Assembly (NCBI GenBank): GCA_947459455.1
Contig: CANHEC010000180.1
Location: 1-5,567, forward strand
Reading direction: 5' to 3'
Length of the DNA: 5,567 bases
From: Chitinophagaceae bacterium
GTDB lineage: Bacteria > Bacteroidota > Bacteroidia > Chitinophagales > Chitinophagaceae
The notes under the pieces were generated by a model. It saw only the letters and a list, made by a program, of their open reading frames with translations, did not search any database and was not told the DNA's origin. The position numbers were made by a program, and so were the translations under genes. Shown here piece after piece: positions 1-5,567 of the stretch (positions within the stretch are counted from its first letter, which is position 1; each line of letters begins with the position of its first letter).

Positions 1-1816
1 ATCGGGCTACATGGCCGCGGCCTTTGTAAACGGGGCCGAAAGCCACGGCATAGGCACCAGTATCAAGCACTACGCGGCCAATAACCAGGAAACCAATCGC
101 AACACGGTAGATACCTGCGTAACAGCCCGCACCCTGCGGGAGCTGTACCTGCGGGGCTTTGAACTGACCGTAAAACGTAGCCAACCATGGACCGTGATGA
201 GCTCTTACAATCTCATCAATGGTGTATCCGCATCGCACAACCGCGACCTGCTGACCGAAGTGCTGCGCAATGAATGGGGTTTTAAAGGACTGGTGATGAC
301 CGATTGGTTTGGCGGTACCGATGCCGTGGCGCAAATGAACGCCGGCAACGACCTGCTGATGCCCGGCACCGAGCAGCAGGCGCAAACCATTTTGACGGGC
401 CTGAAAGAAGGCAAGATTTCGGCCGCCACCATTGATGCCAATGTGCGCCGTATGCTGCTGTATATTTTGCAAACGCCCTCGCAAAAAGGCCTGCCTGCCA
501 GCAACCAACCCGACCTGAAAGCCCATGCCGCTATTGCCCGCCGCATAGCAGCCGAGGGCATGGTGCTGCTGAAAAACGAAGCCGGTGCACTGCCGCTGGC
601 ACCGCAACAGCGCATTGCAGCATTCGGATTGTCGTCGTACAATTTTGTGGCCGGTGGCACCGGCAGTGGCGATGTGAACGAAGCCTACAGCATATCGCTG
701 GCCGAGGGCCTGAGTAGCGCCGGCTACCAACTGGATGAAGAGTTGGCCGCCCAATACCGCCAGCACCTGAGTGCTGCGCTGGCTAAACAGCCCAAAATGC
801 CCATCTCCTTTATGCTGCCGCCGCCGCTGCCCGAAATGCCGCTGGACCCGGCAGTAATAGCACAAAAGGCCGGCAGCGCCGATATCGCCTTTGTGACTAT
901 TGGCCGCAATAGTGGCGAGTTTCAGGACCGCAAACTAGCCGGTGATTTCGACCTGACCCCGGCCGAGCAAGAATTGCTGACGCAGGTGTCGCAAGCTTTT
1001 CGTGCCAGGGGCAAAAAAGTGGTGGTGATACTGAACGTAGGCGGTGTGATAGAAACAGCCAGCTGGCGCCAACTGGCTGATGCCATTTTGCTGGTATGGC
1101 AGGGCGGGCAGGAAGGTGGCCATGCCGCGGCCGATGTGCTGAAGGGTGCTGTGAACCCATCGGGGCGCCTGCCCATGAGTTTTCCCATTCAATACAGCGA
1201 TGTGCCTTCGGCAGGCAATTTTCCCGGCAAAGAATTGAGCAGCGTAGAACAAAAGAATGCGATTGGTATGCCCATGGGTAAGCCGGCCGAAGTAACCTAC
1301 GAAGAAGGCATTTATGTGGGCTATCGCTACTATGCCACTGTAGGCAAGCCGGTAGCCTACCCCTTTGGCCATGGCCTTAGCTACACCAGCTTTAGCACCA
1401 GCCCGGTGCGCCTGAGCGCCAATAGCTTTGGCAACAACCTGACCGCTCAGGTAACTGTAACCAACACAGGCAAAACAGCGGGCAAGCAAGTGGTACAATG
1501 GTACCTGCAGGCCCCCAACAAAGACATGCACAAGCCAGCCTTTGAGCTGCGGGGTTTTGGCAAAACAAAACTGCTGCAGCCCGGCGAAAGCCAAACGCTC
1601 AGCATTACCCTGCAGCCCCGCGACCTGGCATCCTTTTCGGAGCACGAAAGTGCCTGGGTAGCCCATGCCGGCCAATACAGGCTGTATGCTGCTGCCAGCA
1701 GCGAGGCACTGGGCAAGCCAGCCAGCTTTGTGCTACCGGCCCGGCGCATAGTAGAAAAGTGTGGTGACTGGCTGCTGCCAAGGGTGTCCATCAATGAATG
1801 GCAACTGGGCCGATAA
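1..1816 (+). CDS. Glycoside hydrolase family 3 protein, probable beta-glucosidase (5' end missing)
   Basis: Probably hydrolyses terminal non-reducing beta-D-glucosyl (or related) residues with retention of configuration. The reading frame is open from base 2, so the gene begins outside the window; GH3 enzymes of this architecture are usually about 750-800 residues, and some 150-200 residues should be missing. Numbering from the ATG at base 11: the end of the TIM-barrel domain carries KHYAANNQETNR (19-30, substrate-binding Lys-His) and GLVMTDW, where Asp98 (bases 302-304) is the expected nucleophile. The alpha/beta sandwich domain follows (about 180-455), with GGTGSGDVNEAYS at 215-227 and the probable acid/base Glu303 in NSGEFQDR; WQGGQEGG and PFGHGLSYTSF are family hallmarks. 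A fibronectin III-like domain (about 475-562) closes the protein. No PA14 insert is visible. The signal peptide, if any, lies outside the window. Family assignment is firm; substrate specificity is not readable from sequence. It is a single unit here, followed by its own terminator. Confidence 0.95.
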   Translation, partial: SGYMAAAFVNGAESHGIGTSIKHYAANNQETNRNTVDTCVTARTLRELYLRGFELTVKRSQPWTVMSSYNLINGVSASHNRDLLTEVLRNEWGFKGLVMTDWFGGTDAVAQMNAGNDLLMPGTEQQAQTILTGLKEGKISAATIDANVRRMLLYILQTPSQKGLPASNQPDLKAHAAIARRIAAEGMVLLKNEAGALPLAPQQRIAAFGLSSYNFVAGGTGSGDVNEAYSISLAEGLSSAGYQLDEELAAQYRQHLSAALAKQPKMPISFMLPPPLPEMPLDPAVIAQKAGSADIAFVTIGRNSGEFQDRKLAGDFDLTPAEQELLTQVSQAFRARGKKVVVILNVGGVIETASWRQLADAILLVWQGGQEGGHAAADVLKGAVNPSGRLPMSFPIQYSDVPSAGNFPGKELSSVEQKNAIGMPMGKPAEVTYEEGIYVGYRYYATVGKPVAYPFGHGLSYTSFSTSPVRLSANSFGNNLTAQVTVTNTGKTAGKQVVQWYLQAPNKDMHKPAFELRGFGKTKLLQPGESQTLSITLQPRDLASFSEHESAWVAHAGQYRLYAAASSEALGKPASFVLPARRIVEKCGDWLLPRVSINEWQLGR

Positions 1817-1841
1817 ATGAATAGCTACTGCACTGAACCAG

Positions 1842-1878
1842 GCGGGCACCTCCGATGTGGAGATGCCCGCTTTTATTT
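1842..1878 (+). terminator. Rho-independent terminator of the GH3 gene
   Basis: Arms GCGGGCA (1842-1848) and TGCCCGC (1864-1870) pair perfectly. After one C-A mismatch the stem continues as CTCC (1850-1853) with GGAG (1859-1862), leaving the five-base loop GATGT. The run TTTTATTT follows at once on the plus strand. It starts 25 bases after the GH3 stop codon. No T run follows in the minus direction, so it appears to serve only the plus strand. Confidence 0.88.
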
Positions 1879-1913
1879 CAGCTACTGCGGTTGACCCGGC
1901 AGTAGCCTTCGGC

Positions 1914-2180
1914 TTATTTGAGAAAACCAGCAATGAGCATGGCAAACACACCTGCCACATGTACCAGCAGCCATGCTTGCTGCCAGCGGGGGCGCTTGCC
2001 AAAAGCCTGTGCTGAGTTGAAAAGATCGAAAGCTAACGCAATGCCAAACATGGCCAACCCATCGCTGATGTGATGTGGCCAGCCCCGCAGGCTGAGGATA
2101 AGACCACCTATTGTAAACAAGGTGTAAGCTATCCGCTGCAAGTAAGGCAGGGCTTCCGGTGTATGCTGATTCCTGGTCAT
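1914..2180 (-). CDS. Small three-helix membrane protein, unknown function
   Basis: I do not recognise the family. From the ATG at 2178-2180 the product is 88 residues, with three hydrophobic stretches at about 14-32, 40-56 and 67-87. The basic loop GKRPR (61-65) between helices 2 and 3 suggests that this loop and the N terminus are cytoplasmic and the C terminus is outside. The sequence ends almost directly after helix 3 (AGFLK). An in-frame ATG at 2229-2231 would add 17 hydrophilic residues (105 in total). That start would lie only about 11 bases past the terminator T run of rplY, so the shorter form is preferred, but neither start has a convincing ribosome binding site. The gene lies downstream of rplY on the same strand, separated from it by a strong terminator, so it probably has its own promoter. 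That it is real is supported by the coherent membrane topology and by its filling an otherwise empty gap; no homologue was checked. Confidence 0.6.
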   Translation of the reverse strand: MTRNQHTPEALPYLQRIAYTLFTIGGLILSLRGWPHHISDGLAMFGIALAFDLFNSAQAFGKRPRWQQAWLLVHVAGVFAMLIAGFLK

Positions 2181-2242
2181 TGCTTGCCGATGTTTTGGAT
2201 ACTCAATCAGTAACCGGTTGTCACCAGGCATTACAGAGGCAT

Positions 2243-2280
2243 AAAAAAAAGTCCCCGCACCAGGTGCAGGGACTTTTTTT
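2243..2280 (-). terminator. Intrinsic terminator of rplY, symmetrical and possibly bidirectional
   Basis: GTCCC (2251-2255) pairs with GGGAC (2269-2273); after a C-A mismatch GCA (2257-2259) pairs with TGC (2265-2267), with loop CCAGG. Eight A precede the stem (2243-2250) and seven T follow it (2274-2280), so it has a U run in both directions. In the minus direction the hairpin starts 33 bases after the rplY stop codon, which fits it as the rplY terminator. In the plus direction there is no adjacent gene to end, though it could stop read-through from the GH3 side. Confidence 0.88.
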
Positions 2281-2306
2281 GATTTGATGCCAAATGGCCG
2301 GAGCCA

Positions 2307-2900
2307 TTACTTTTTCTTCTTGTCTTCCTTGGCAGCAGCAGCTTCTTCCTGCTTCAGCTGGCGGGTCATTACGATAGAAGCCATGGGAATGCGGGGCGAG
2401 TTCATGATTTCCATGTCGCTCAGCTTCACATCTTCTACACGAATGTTACCGTTCAGTTCAAGGTTAGTGATGTCCACATCCACTTGCTCCCGCAGGAACT
2501 TGGGCAGGGTCTTCACTTTCAGGCTCTTCATTTTTACTACCAGGCGACCGCCGGCTTTTACACCAGCTGCGTTGCCTACAAACTTCACCGGCAGGTCTAC
2601 TACCACTTTCTTGTCGTCTACCAGTTGCAGCAGGTCTACGTGAATCAGCTTGTCGCTCACTTTGTCAAACTGCAGCTCTTTCAGTACGCAGGTGTACGAT
2701 TGGCCACCTACGTTTACCTGTGCCAGTTGAAATTCAGCGGTGTACACCAGCGGCTTGAAGGCCGTGGCCGGAGCAGAAAAGCTAACTTCTGTTGCACCCC
2801 CGTAAATTACACCAGGCACCAGGTCCTGAGAGCGAAGCTGGCGGGTGGCTTTTTTGCCGAGTTCGGTCCTCAGTTGTCCTTCGATTGTAATTGTTTTCAT
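2307..2900 (-). CDS. rplY: Large ribosomal subunit protein bL25, CTC/TL5-type long form
   Basis: Binds 5S rRNA in the 50S subunit. The start is the ATG at 2898-2900 (197 residues), because the product then opens MKTITIEGQLRTELGKK, the usual beginning of the family. An in-frame ATG further upstream at 2949-2951 would add 17 residues that resemble no bL25. Residues about 4-90 form the L25 RNA-binding beta-barrel domain, including LVPGVIYGG, and about 95-180 form the C-terminal CTC/TL5 beta domain found in the long forms (LIHVDLLQLV, VDLPVKFVGNAAGVKAGG, LPKFLREQVDVDIT). The last residues are an Ala/Glu/Lys-rich tail ending DKKKK, a common low-complexity ending in this family. The length is normal for long-form bL25. 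In many bacteria rplY sits beside prs and pth; neither is next to it here. It appears to be a single transcription unit with a promoter in the upstream divergent region and a hairpin terminator. Confidence 0.96.
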   Translation of the reverse strand: MKTITIEGQLRTELGKKATRQLRSQDLVPGVIYGGATEVSFSAPATAFKPLVYTAEFQLAQVNVGGQSYTCVLKELQFDKVSDKLIHVDLLQLVDDKKVVVDLPVKFVGNAAGVKAGGRLVVKMKSLKVKTLPKFLREQVDVDITNLELNGNIRVEDVKLSDMEIMNSPRIPMASIVMTRQLKQEEAAAAKEDKKKK

Positions 2901-2918
2901 GAAAAAAAATTTGGAGCG

Positions 2919-2926
2919 CAAAAGTA
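2919..2926 (-). promoter_or_regulatory. Candidate Bacteroidota -7 promoter box of rplY
   Basis: On the minus strand this reads TACTTTTG, an exact match to the Bacteroidota -7 consensus TANNTTTG. Transcription from it would begin about 7 bases on and give a leader of roughly 10-15 bases before the rplY ATG. I could not find a good TTG-type -33 box at the usual spacing. A second exact match to TANNTTTG (TAATTTTG) lies further upstream at 2995-3002, also without a -33 partner. This call rests on one short motif and its position. Confidence 0.4.
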
Positions 2927-2978
2927 GGGGAAACCTGCCTTTTATGAGCATTTAAAATGGCAGCGTATCTCACAAAGC

Positions 2979-2991
2979 ACTGATAATCAGT
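2979..2991. repeat. 13-base perfect palindrome, possible operator
   Basis: ACTGAT-A-ATCAGT is a perfect inverted repeat with 6-base arms around one base. It lies about 80 bases before the rplY ATG and 130 before the plus-strand gene, and no T run follows it in either direction, so it does not look like a terminator. A dimeric DNA-binding protein could use it, but chance is a live alternative for a palindrome of this size. Confidence 0.4.
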
Positions 2992-3018
2992 ATTCAAAAT
3001 TATCTCAACGCCAACTTT

Positions 3019-3034
3019 TACCGGTACACCGGTA
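3019..3034. repeat. 16-base inverted repeat TACCGGT-AC-ACCGGTA, possible operator
   Basis: Seven-base arms TACCGGT and ACCGGTA are perfectly complementary around a two-base spacer. The same bases also read as a tandem direct repeat of ACCGGTA with a one-base gap, because each arm contains the self-complementary ACCGGT. No T run follows, which argues against a terminator. It lies about 85 bases upstream of the exported binding-protein gene, a plausible place for a regulator site. Confidence 0.45.
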
Positions 3035-3117
3035 GTTAAATACCCGGCAGTTGCATATTGGGAGTAGGCAATACGGCCATCATTCCTTTATTTTCCGGCC
3101 TGCAATTTGATGAACTG

Positions 3118-4323
3118 ATGAGGTACATGCGTTTGACCCTTTTTACCCCTTTGCGACGAATGGCCGTGCTGATATTGGCAGCCATGTGTCTGGCGTTTGC
3201 GTCACCAGCCCAGGATAATGCTGCGGCTGTGCCAAAACCCATCATCAGTGTGCTGCTGCCACTGCAGCTCGATAGCTTGTTCGAACTGGATAAATATCGT
3301 TTTGGCAACAACATTCCGCGGTTTGCCCTGCCCTATCTGGAGTTTTACAACGGTGTACAGCTGGCAGTAGACTCGCTGCGCAAAGAAGGGCTGCCCGTTC
3401 ACATCAATATAGTAGACAGCCGCGAACTGGGCTCGATGCAGGTAGCACTTACCAACCCGCTGGTGCGCCAAAGCAAGCTGCTGATAGGTGTAGCGGCCAA
3501 CGTAAATGAGCTGCGGCAGATGGCCGAGTTTGCCAAAACAAAGCGCATTCCGCTGCTATCGGCTACCCTACCCAACGATGGTGGCATCAAGTACAACAAC
3601 CTGCTGTACGTGCTCAATCCTACCATGCGCACCCAATGCGAAGCCTTGTACGGTTATGTGCTGGCCCAGCATAGCAAAGACAATGTGATACTACTGACCC
3701 GCAAAGGCACCATTGAAGGCTATTTGAAAAGCTGGCTGGAAGCAGCCGGTGCCAAATCGGTCAGGCCAATACGTTGGAAAACGAGCATGCTGACAGACTC
3801 ATTTTCCGTAGCGCAACTATTGCCATTGCTGGACAGCACCCGCCAAAATGTACTGATTGGCGCCAGTATGGACCTGAGCTTTGCCGGCAGGCTGGCCCAG
3901 CAAGTAGCAGGCGCAAAGCGGTATAAGTGCACATTGGTAGGCATGCCCAACTGGGACGAACTGAGTCTGAACAAAGCCGAGTACAAAGGACTGGAATTGG
4001 TGTTTGGCACTGCCTTTCTTTCATCGTCGGGCAATTTGGACCTGTATACCAGGCTAAGCAAGCAATACAGCCAGCTGCAAAACAGCAAGCCCAGCGATAT
4101 GGTACTGCGTGGCTTTGAAACAACGCTGCGCTACGCCCGGGCCATTGTGCTGGCCGATAGTAGCGAACTACCGGTGCTTTTCAATAGCCGAGCTTACCGG
4201 GTGTTCAATGACTTTAATTTTCAGCCGATGACAGACGGGACCGAGAGCCAGGTACACTATTTCGAAAACCGAAAAGTGCATTTTCTGAAACTGGTGGACG
4301 GACAACTGAAAGGCGTGTACTGA
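3118..4323 (+). CDS. Exported type 1 periplasmic-binding-fold protein, ligand unknown
   Basis: Probably a secreted or periplasmic ligand-binding protein; the ligand is unknown. Taken from the ATG at 3118 it is 401 residues. An ATG at 3127 has GAGG just before it and is an equally possible start; a TTG at 3058 is open but adds a stretch unlike a signal peptide. Residues 1 to about 32 look like a Sec signal peptide: basic n-region (RR at 13-14), hydrophobic AVLILAAMCLAFA, cleavage near SPAQ. No lipobox fits, since Met precedes the Cys. The mature part has the alternating strand/helix pattern of the fold: ISVLLPLQL, FYNGVQLAVDSL (76-87), IVDS (98-101), LIGVAANV (122-129), IPLLSATLP (144-152), NVILLTRKG (189-197), NVLIGAS (244-250), GMPNWDEL (275-282). 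It resembles the C-terminal half of Bacteroidota LysM/PBP1 proteins, but no LysM is present. No permease or ATPase gene is adjacent, so an ABC transport role is unsupported; envelope or peptidoglycan-related sensing is a guess. Confidence 0.78.
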   Translation: MRYMRLTLFTPLRRMAVLILAAMCLAFASPAQDNAAAVPKPIISVLLPLQLDSLFELDKYRFGNNIPRFALPYLEFYNGVQLAVDSLRKEGLPVHINIVDSRELGSMQVALTNPLVRQSKLLIGVAANVNELRQMAEFAKTKRIPLLSATLPNDGGIKYNNLLYVLNPTMRTQCEALYGYVLAQHSKDNVILLTRKGTIEGYLKSWLEAAGAKSVRPIRWKTSMLTDSFSVAQLLPLLDSTRQNVLIGASMDLSFAGRLAQQVAGAKRYKCTLVGMPNWDELSLNKAEYKGLELVFGTAFLSSSGNLDLYTRLSKQYSQLQNSKPSDMVLRGFETTLRYARAIVLADSSELPVLFNSRAYRVFNDFNFQPMTDGTESQVHYFENRKVHFLKLVDGQLKGVY

Positions 4324-4339
4324 ATTGACCACTGCCTTT

Positions 4340-4765
4340 TTATCGCAGGCGGTCAGCCGCTTTAATCAGCTTTTCATCCCTTCGGATACCGCTATACGCC
4401 AGCACCAGCAGCACTACCGATAGCAGGGGCAATACCGCCCCTGGCTTGTACACGCTGCTTTTGAAACTATTGGCCAGCACAAAGTCGCCCACTTCCATCC
4501 AAATTAGCCCTACCAGTAGCAGCTGCAGCAACACACAAAGCAGAATCAGCTTCTTTTGATTGCCCCGGTTTTTGAACAAAAAGATGGCGCCCAGTTGAAA
4601 CAACGTGAGCACTGCTACCACTATAAACAACAGGTAGCTTTGGCCTACCAGCAGCTCTTTGGTGCCACCCACATTCAGTTCGCCGCCATATACCGCCATC
4701 TTGAAAAGCAGGCCGGTAGCCACCGCTGCCAGCAGCAGCCATACTGATTGTATCCGTTGAATCAT
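4340..4765 (-). CDS. DUF4293 family four-helix membrane protein
   Basis: A small inner-membrane protein of unknown function. The start is set at the ATG 4763-4765 (141 residues) because the product then opens MIQRIQSVWLLLAA, the characteristic beginning of DUF4293. The frame stays open to 4870, but the extra 35 residues would run into the glyA terminator and do not resemble the family. Hydrophobic helices lie at about 7-24, 43-64, 72-91 and 109-126. Basic segments KNRGNQKK (65-72) and GIRRDEKLIK (126-135) suggest that these ends face the cytoplasm, and the loop with GGELNVGGTKEL between helices 1 and 2 faces outside. It is convergent with the binding-protein gene, the stop codons being 16 bases apart, and follows glyA on the same strand beyond a terminator. 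The family assignment is from recognition of the N terminus, length and topology, not from a search. Confidence 0.8.
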   Translation of the reverse strand: MIQRIQSVWLLLAAVATGLLFKMAVYGGELNVGGTKELLVGQSYLLFIVVAVLTLFQLGAIFLFKNRGNQKKLILLCVLLQLLLVGLIWMEVGDFVLANSFKSSVYKPGAVLPLLSVVLLVLAYSGIRRDEKLIKAADRLR

Positions 4766-4790
4766 ACGTTGAGATGATTTTTTGCTGGCT

Positions 4791-4822
4791 GCAAAATAGC
4801 ACTTTCGCCAACAGGCCACCAA
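4791..4822 (-). promoter_or_regulatory. Weak candidate promoter of the DUF4293 gene
   Basis: On the minus strand TTG (4820-4822) is followed after 21 bases by TATTTTGC (4791-4798), an imperfect version of the Bacteroidota TTG/TANNTTTG promoter. It lies between the glyA terminator and the DUF4293 ATG and would give a leader of about 20 bases. The -7 box is one base short of the consensus spacing, so this is only a suggestion. Confidence 0.25.
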
Positions 4823-4831
4823 TGGGGCTGC

Positions 4832-4867
4832 AAAAATGAAAAGCGCCCCCACCAACGGAGGCGCTTT
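4832..4867 (-). terminator. Rho-independent terminator of glyA
   Basis: AAAGCGCC (4840-4847) pairs with GGCGCTTT (4860-4867); after a C-A mismatch, CC (4849-4850) pairs with GG (4857-4858) around the loop ACCAAC. Read on the minus strand the stem is followed by a T-rich run, TTTTCATTTTT, ending near 4832. It begins 29 bases past the glyA stop codon and separates glyA from the DUF4293 gene. Confidence 0.88.
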
Positions 4868-4896
4868 CAATTAGTATTTGAAACAGCAGGATGCGC

Positions 4897-5567
4897 TTAG
4901 CCCAGCTCAGGGTACAGCGGAAACTGCTGCATGAATTGCTGCACTTCCGTTTTCACTGCTGCTATTACGTTGGTATCGTCGGCGTTCATCAGCACATTGT
5001 CTATCACGTTGGCAATAAACTGCATGTCAGCTTCTTTCATCCCACGGGTGGTCACAGCCGGCACACCTATCCGAATACCACTAGTTACAAACGGGCTCTT
5101 ATCGTCGAATGGTACACTGTTTTTATTGAGGGTGATATGCGCCAGGTCCAGTGTTTCCTGTGCTTTTTTGCCGGTGATGTTCTTGTTGCGCAGGTCTATC
5201 AGCATCAGGTGGTTGTCGGTACCGTTGCTGATGAGTTGGTAGTCTTTTTCTACAAAGCACTTGGCCAGCGCCTGTGCATTCAGCTGCACCTGCTTTTGGT
5301 AGGCTTTAAAATCATCGGTCAAAATTTCGCCGAAGGCAATGGCCTTGGCTGCAATAACATGCTCCAGCGGACCACCCTGCGTACCCGGAAACACCGCCAG
5401 ATCGAGCAGCGCACTCATGGGGCGGATATTGCCTTTGGGATCTTTGATGCCCATCGGATTGTCGAAATCGTGACGCAGCATGATAACGCCACCACGCGGC
5501 CCACGCAGGGTTTTGTGAGTGGTGCTGGTTACAATATGGCAGTGCTCAAACGGATCGTTGAGGAAGC
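4897..5567 (-). CDS. glyA: Serine hydroxymethyltransferase, C-terminal half (5' end missing)
   Basis: A cytoplasmic PLP enzyme that interconverts serine plus tetrahydrofolate with glycine plus 5,10-methylenetetrahydrofolate, the main source of one-carbon units. The frame is open to the right edge, so about 200 N-terminal residues are outside the window; 222 are visible against a usual 415-430. Counting from the first complete codon, VTSTTHKTLRGPRGG lies at 12-26, and Lys18 (bases 5512-5514) is the PLP Schiff-base lysine. Then come DNPMGIKDPKGNIRPMSALLD, a loop longer than in the E. coli enzyme and typical of Bacteroidota, FPGTQGGPLEHVIAAKA, TDNHLMLIDLR, and SGIRIGVPAVTTRGM, in which the Arg of GIRIG (residue 165) should bind the substrate carboxylate. 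All expected residues in the visible part are present, and nothing suggests a broken gene. A hairpin terminator follows the stop codon. The assignment is firm. Confidence 0.97.
   Translation of the reverse strand, partial: FLNDPFEHCHIVTSTTHKTLRGPRGGVIMLRHDFDNPMGIKDPKGNIRPMSALLDLAVFPGTQGGPLEHVIAAKAIAFGEILTDDFKAYQKQVQLNAQALAKCFVEKDYQLISNGTDNHLMLIDLRNKNITGKKAQETLDLAHITLNKNSVPFDDKSPFVTSGIRIGVPAVTTRGMKEADMQFIANVIDNVLMNADDTNVIAAVKTEVQQFMQQFPLYPELG

Larger units (their letters stand above)
2901..3117. other. Divergent intergenic region without a gene
   Basis: This 217-base gap separates rplY (minus) from the exported binding protein (plus) and should hold both promoters. It contains the candidate rplY -7 box and two perfect inverted repeats (2979-2991 and 3019-3034). 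I saw no exact TANNTTTG element for the plus-strand gene; the nearest is TATTTTCC at 3089-3096. Short open frames here read out of rplY or the binding-protein gene in wrong frames and show no protein-like features. Confidence 0.7.

Noticed and set aside
935..1675. 246-codon open frame antisense to the GH3 gene
   Set aside because: It lies wholly opposite conserved GH3 sequence including the acid/base region, its translation shows no family or membrane pattern, and long antisense frames are expected from the codon use of this gene.
1904..1919. AGCC-TTC-GGCT mini-hairpin next to the stop codon of the small membrane gene
   Set aside because: Only four base pairs, overlapping the coding end, without a T run in the minus direction; too weak to call.
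2484..2927. 147-codon plus-strand frame opposite rplY
   Set aside because: It is antisense to the conserved bL25 domains; the product is Tyr/Gln-rich with no recognisable features, as expected from the complement of Lys/Val-rich coding sequence.
2782..2997. 71-codon minus-strand frame overlapping the start of rplY and the intergenic region
   Set aside because: More than half of it reads rplY in another frame; the remaining stretch has no protein-like pattern and it lacks a ribosome binding site.
3720..4123. Overlapping antisense frames of about 120 codons inside the binding-protein gene
   Set aside because: Two such frames occur in different phases at the same place, rich in Cys/Ser/Leu, which is typical of shadows of a real gene on the other strand.
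4326..4355. TGACC...GCCT / AGGC-GGTCA hairpin between the convergent binding-protein and DUF4293 stop codons
   Set aside because: The stem has a three-base bulge and a nine-base loop, overlaps the last DUF4293 codons, and has no T run after it on either strand, so it is not supported as an intrinsic terminator.
1..5567. Search for a defence system, mobile element, CRISPR array, tRNA or riboswitch
   Set aside because: No transposase, integrase, terminal inverted repeats, regularly spaced repeats, tRNA-like cloverleaf or known riboswitch core was seen; base composition looks even across the window.

Overview
The window looks like an ordinary chromosomal stretch from a member of the Bacteroidota, most likely the Chitinophagaceae or a close relative. 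The pointers are a DUF4293-type membrane protein beginning MIQRIQS (a family I know essentially only from Bacteroidota), a serine hydroxymethyltransferase with the Bacteroidota-style 'PKG..RPMSALLD.AVFPG.QGGPLEHVIAAKA' region, a long CTC-type bL25, a GH3 glucosidase of the Bacteroidota type, starts without clear Shine-Dalgarno sequences, and a TANNTTTG-like -7 box before rplY. Species-level placement is not possible by eye.

Layout. (1) Bases 1-1816, plus strand: the C-terminal three quarters or so of a family 3 glycoside hydrolase, cut by the left window edge and ended by a strong intrinsic terminator at 1842-1878. (2) 1914-2180 (possibly to 2231), minus strand: a small three-helix membrane protein of unknown function. 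(3) 2307-2900, minus strand: rplY (bL25), with a hairpin terminator at 2243-2280 between it and the small membrane gene. (4) 2901-3117: a 217-base divergent intergenic region with two short perfect inverted repeats and a candidate rplY -7 box, but no gene that I can see. (5) 3118-4323, plus strand: an exported protein with a type 1 periplasmic-binding-protein fold, without any transporter genes beside it. (6) 4340-4765, minus strand: a four-helix DUF4293 protein, convergent with the binding protein and separated from it by 16 bases. (7) 4840-4867: the terminator of glyA. (8) 4897-5567, minus strand: the C-terminal half of glyA, cut by the right window edge.

The genes do not form one functional system. 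They are mostly single-gene transcription units, each separated by a terminator or by a change of strand, mixing housekeeping functions (5S rRNA binding, one-carbon metabolism), polysaccharide or glycoside breakdown and three proteins of unknown role. I found no mobile element, CRISPR array, tRNA, rRNA, toxin-antitoxin pair or defence system, and no frameshifted genes. The points most worth a second look are the orphan binding protein, the paired inverted repeats in its upstream region, and the small membrane protein.
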